DNA from: Deltaproteobacteria bacterium
Lineage (GTDB): Bacteria > Desulfobacterota > Desulfobacteria > Desulfobacterales > JAUVKB01
NCBI GenBank assembly: GCA_030596405.1
Contig: JAUVKB010000040.1
Location: 1 to 13,036, forward strand
DNA length: 13,036 bases
Reading direction: 5' to 3'
Both the position numbers and the translations under genes were made by a program. The notes beneath the pieces were generated by a model. That model had not been told where the DNA came from. It made no database searches and worked only from the letters and a program-made list of their open reading frames with translations. Each line of letters starts with the position of its first letter. Positions within the stretch are counted from its first letter, which is position 1. Below, one piece after another: positions 10,973 to 13,036 of this stretch.

Positions 10973-13036
10973 TCAGGCCATCACCTCCTTTTCAATTTTT
11001 CTGACAAATGCAGGTTTAAAAATTCCGGTAAGAGCGGGTATCAAAACCAGTGCGCTGATCATGTTGAAAACCATGAGCAAAAATATCAGCAGCCCCATTT
11101 CCGCTGAAAACTTCATAACGGAAAACATCCAGAAGCCTACCCCGATACCGAGAGTTAAAGCTGTAAACATAATTACCCTGCCTGTGGTAAGAAGGGCGGT
11201 CATCCTGGCCTTGTCAAAATCCTTTTGGGATTCGCATTCTTCTTTTAACCTGCTCATCAAATAGATTCCATAATCGATCCCGACTCCGACCCCTATGGCG
11301 GTGACAGGCAGCGAGTCTATATTCAAATCGATATTCATAATTACCATTATAAGCTCGCACAGCACCTGGGATACAGCCAGGGGTATCAACAGTGTAAAAG
11401 CAGCCTTGAATGACCGGTAGGTAAAGGAACACAGTACAAATGTAGTGCAGAATATAACTACAAGGATGGCCCAGTAGGACCATTCCACTTCCTCGTTAAC
11501 AGCAGCAAGGATACCCAGAATACCGGCGGCAAGCCTGATGCGAACCTTTGAATCAGGATCAGCGTCTATTTGTGCCTGAAATTCTTTCAGCTTTATGATA
11601 GCATTTTTTATGCTTGCATGATTATACTTGCGCAAAAACGCGGTTACATTTGAATTGGTATAATCGGGCAGGCTTACAAACTGATCCATCTGCCCGGGCG
11701 TCATGTTGGCGGAGAGCTGAAAAAATATCTGCCCCAGATCCCGCCCTGATTCAGGCGCCATGTCCCACTTTGGCGAGCCTTCGTGATAAAACCTGTAAAT
11801 CTTGTTGACCATATCGCCAAGACTGAGCGTGCCTCCGACGTTTTCTATGTTGTGTTTCATGAAAAGACTCAGCTTTTCCATGGTGCGCAAGGTATGCATG
11901 TCTTTTATCGCTTCTCTTTCTTTTCCCTCCAAAACAACGATCAAGCGTGATGCCCCGGTAAAATCATTGTTCATTTTCTTCATCGCAATATTATACGGGT
12001 GATCCGGATATAATACAGCGCCCCCTGCGCTTGAATCGCCGACCTTAAGTTGAGTGACCGATATATATCCTCCGCCGAATATTACAACAAGCACAATCGC
12101 TCCGACAACCCATTTGGCCCTGGGTCCCGACATCCTGTATAAAATGTCGGTGAACACGCTGTAAAAGGTCTTTCTCTGGGGAATAGTTACATCCCTTGTC
12201 CTTAAAGCCCTGTCTTCCGGATCGGGAGAATAAAAGTATGAAATAAGAATCGGGTTTAATACCATAACAGCCAAAAATATGCTGATAATCCAGTATGAAG
12301 AAAAATAGGCCAGTTTCTGCATTAAAGGGATAGTGGCTATGGCAATGGTTAAAACACCGAGACCGTCGGTTATGATTGCCAGAAGCGCGGGGGGATAGAG
12401 CGCTGAATAAGCCGTTACGATTGCTTCATCCTTATTCCGTGCCGTTAAAAATTCCTGGTGAAACCTTTCAAGGCACTGGCACGAATGGGAAAGAGCCCTG
12501 GCGGAAAGAAGGACGGGGACAACGAGCAGCAGGGGATCGATGCTGATCCCGACCGCGGCTGCAAAACCAAGCCCCCATACGGCGCTCACCAGACCTGAAA
12601 TAACCGGAATAAGCACACCGCCGACACTTCTGAAATAGAAAATCAGAAGAATAAGCATCGATAAAACCGTAACGCTAAGGATCATGTATATCTGGGTGCG
12701 ATAATGGCTTATCCACGCATAAAGCATCGGATAACCGGCAATTGAGCATTTATGGTTTTCATCTTCCACCGAAGCGGCCAATGCTCTTACGGTCTTAAAC
12801 AGATAGTTCAGATCGACGCCTTCCTCCCAGAAACCTGCATAAAGCACCGTTGCCCTGTCGTCTGAGGAAATATAAAACCCCCTTATCCCCTCATTGGAAT
12901 AGACGGTATTTCTAAACTCGTCACACGCGGCCTGGGTTTTCGGCACGGTCGGCCACATTAAAGGGTACATGCCTATACCCTGATGGGTTAATACAACCTG
13001 TTTTATTCTCGGATGGGCTATTGAACTTATCTGTAT
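10973..13036 (-). CDS. RND/MMPL superfamily transporter, 5' end beyond the window
   Basis: This inner-membrane protein is incomplete: the frame stays open from the first ATG seen (12968-12970) through 22 further codons to the window edge, so about 687 residues of a larger protein are visible. It shows the end of a periplasmic domain, a hydrophobic block of transmembrane helices starting near IYMILSVTVLSMLILLIF, a second periplasmic domain (roughly VGDSSAGG to SKVRIRLAAG) and a second helix block ending LIPALTGIF. The second half has the MMPL motif GVGIDYGIYLMSRL, whose Asp normally relays protons. The matching place in the first half reads VLLSARALSHSCQCLERF and lacks that Asp-Tyr pair. It lies upstream of the DUF1329 and DUF1302 genes on the same strand with short gaps, so one operon is likely. 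It probably exports or moves a lipid or hydrophobic compound using the proton gradient. Confidence 0.88.
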   Translation of the reverse strand: MQISSIAHPRIKQVVLTHQGIGMYPLMWPTVPKTQAACDEFRNTVYSNEGIRGFYISSDDRATVLYAGFWEEGVDLNYLFKTVRALAASVEDENHKCSIAGYPMLYAWISHYRTQIYMILSVTVLSMLILLIFYFRSVGGVLIPVISGLVSAVWGLGFAAAVGISIDPLLLVVPVLLSARALSHSCQCLERFHQEFLTARNKDEAIVTAYSALYPPALLAIITDGLGVLTIAIATIPLMQKLAYFSSYWIISIFLAVMVLNPILISYFYSPDPEDRALRTRDVTIPQRKTFYSVFTDILYRMSGPRAKWVVGAIVLVVIFGGGYISVTQLKVGDSSAGGAVLYPDHPYNIAMKKMNNDFTGASRLIVVLEGKEREAIKDMHTLRTMEKLSLFMKHNIENVGGTLSLGDMVNKIYRFYHEGSPKWDMAPESGRDLGQIFFQLSANMTPGQMDQFVSLPDYTNSNVTAFLRKYNHASIKNAIIKLKEFQAQIDADPDSKVRIRLAAGILGILAAVNEEVEWSYWAILVVIFCTTFVLCSFTYRSFKAAFTLLIPLAVSQVLCELIMVIMNIDLNIDSLPVTAIGVGVGIDYGIYLMSRLKEECESQKDFDKARMTALLTTGRVIMFTALTLGIGVGFWMFSVMKFSAEMGLLIFLLMVFNMISALVLIPALTGIFKPAFVRKIEKEVMA

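Overview
The window looks like a chromosomal segment from an AT-rich Gram-negative anaerobe, most likely a Desulfobacterota sulfate reducer or relative. This is inferred from three things: the housekeeping block rho-rpmE-prfA-prmC in that order, a B12-type acyl-CoA mutase large subunit encoded apart from its B12 subunit, and outer-membrane proteins with aromatic C-termini. No rRNA, tRNA, insertion sequence or CRISPR array was found.

Left block, minus strand (7-3609): rho, rpmE (zinc-type L31), prfA (RF1) and prmC (the RF1/RF2 glutamine methyltransferase). This is a transcription-termination and translation-termination cluster. prfA and prmC overlap by 47 bases. A 14-bp tandem duplication lies over the end of prmC at the window edge.

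Middle, plus strand (4253-5695): an AT-rich gap of about 640 bp separates rho from a divergent nucleotidyltransferase of the tRNA CCA-adding/poly(A) polymerase family with an HD domain. Its reading frame has no ATG, GTG or TTG before the catalytic domain. A good ribosome-binding site sits directly before an ATT codon, so an AUU (or AUC) start is likely, as in E. coli pcnB. The HD region carries a four-copy 15-bp in-frame repeat. A 12-bp perfect inverted repeat lies at the junction with the convergent mutase gene.

Right block, minus strand (5747-13036): a divergent acyl-CoA mutase large subunit, then a 283-bp intergenic region rich in repeats (terminator, tandem duplications, hairpins, a candidate promoter). 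Upstream of that is a three-gene envelope cluster: an RND/MMPL-type inner-membrane transporter (start beyond the window), a DUF1329 LolA-like periplasmic protein and a DUF1302 outer-membrane beta-barrel. Together these could form an inner membrane-periplasm-outer membrane route for lipids or other hydrophobic compounds. This trio is the best candidate in the window for an incompletely described system.

A recurring oddity is short tandem duplications (11-18 bp units), found in most intergenic gaps, at gene ends and inside one gene.
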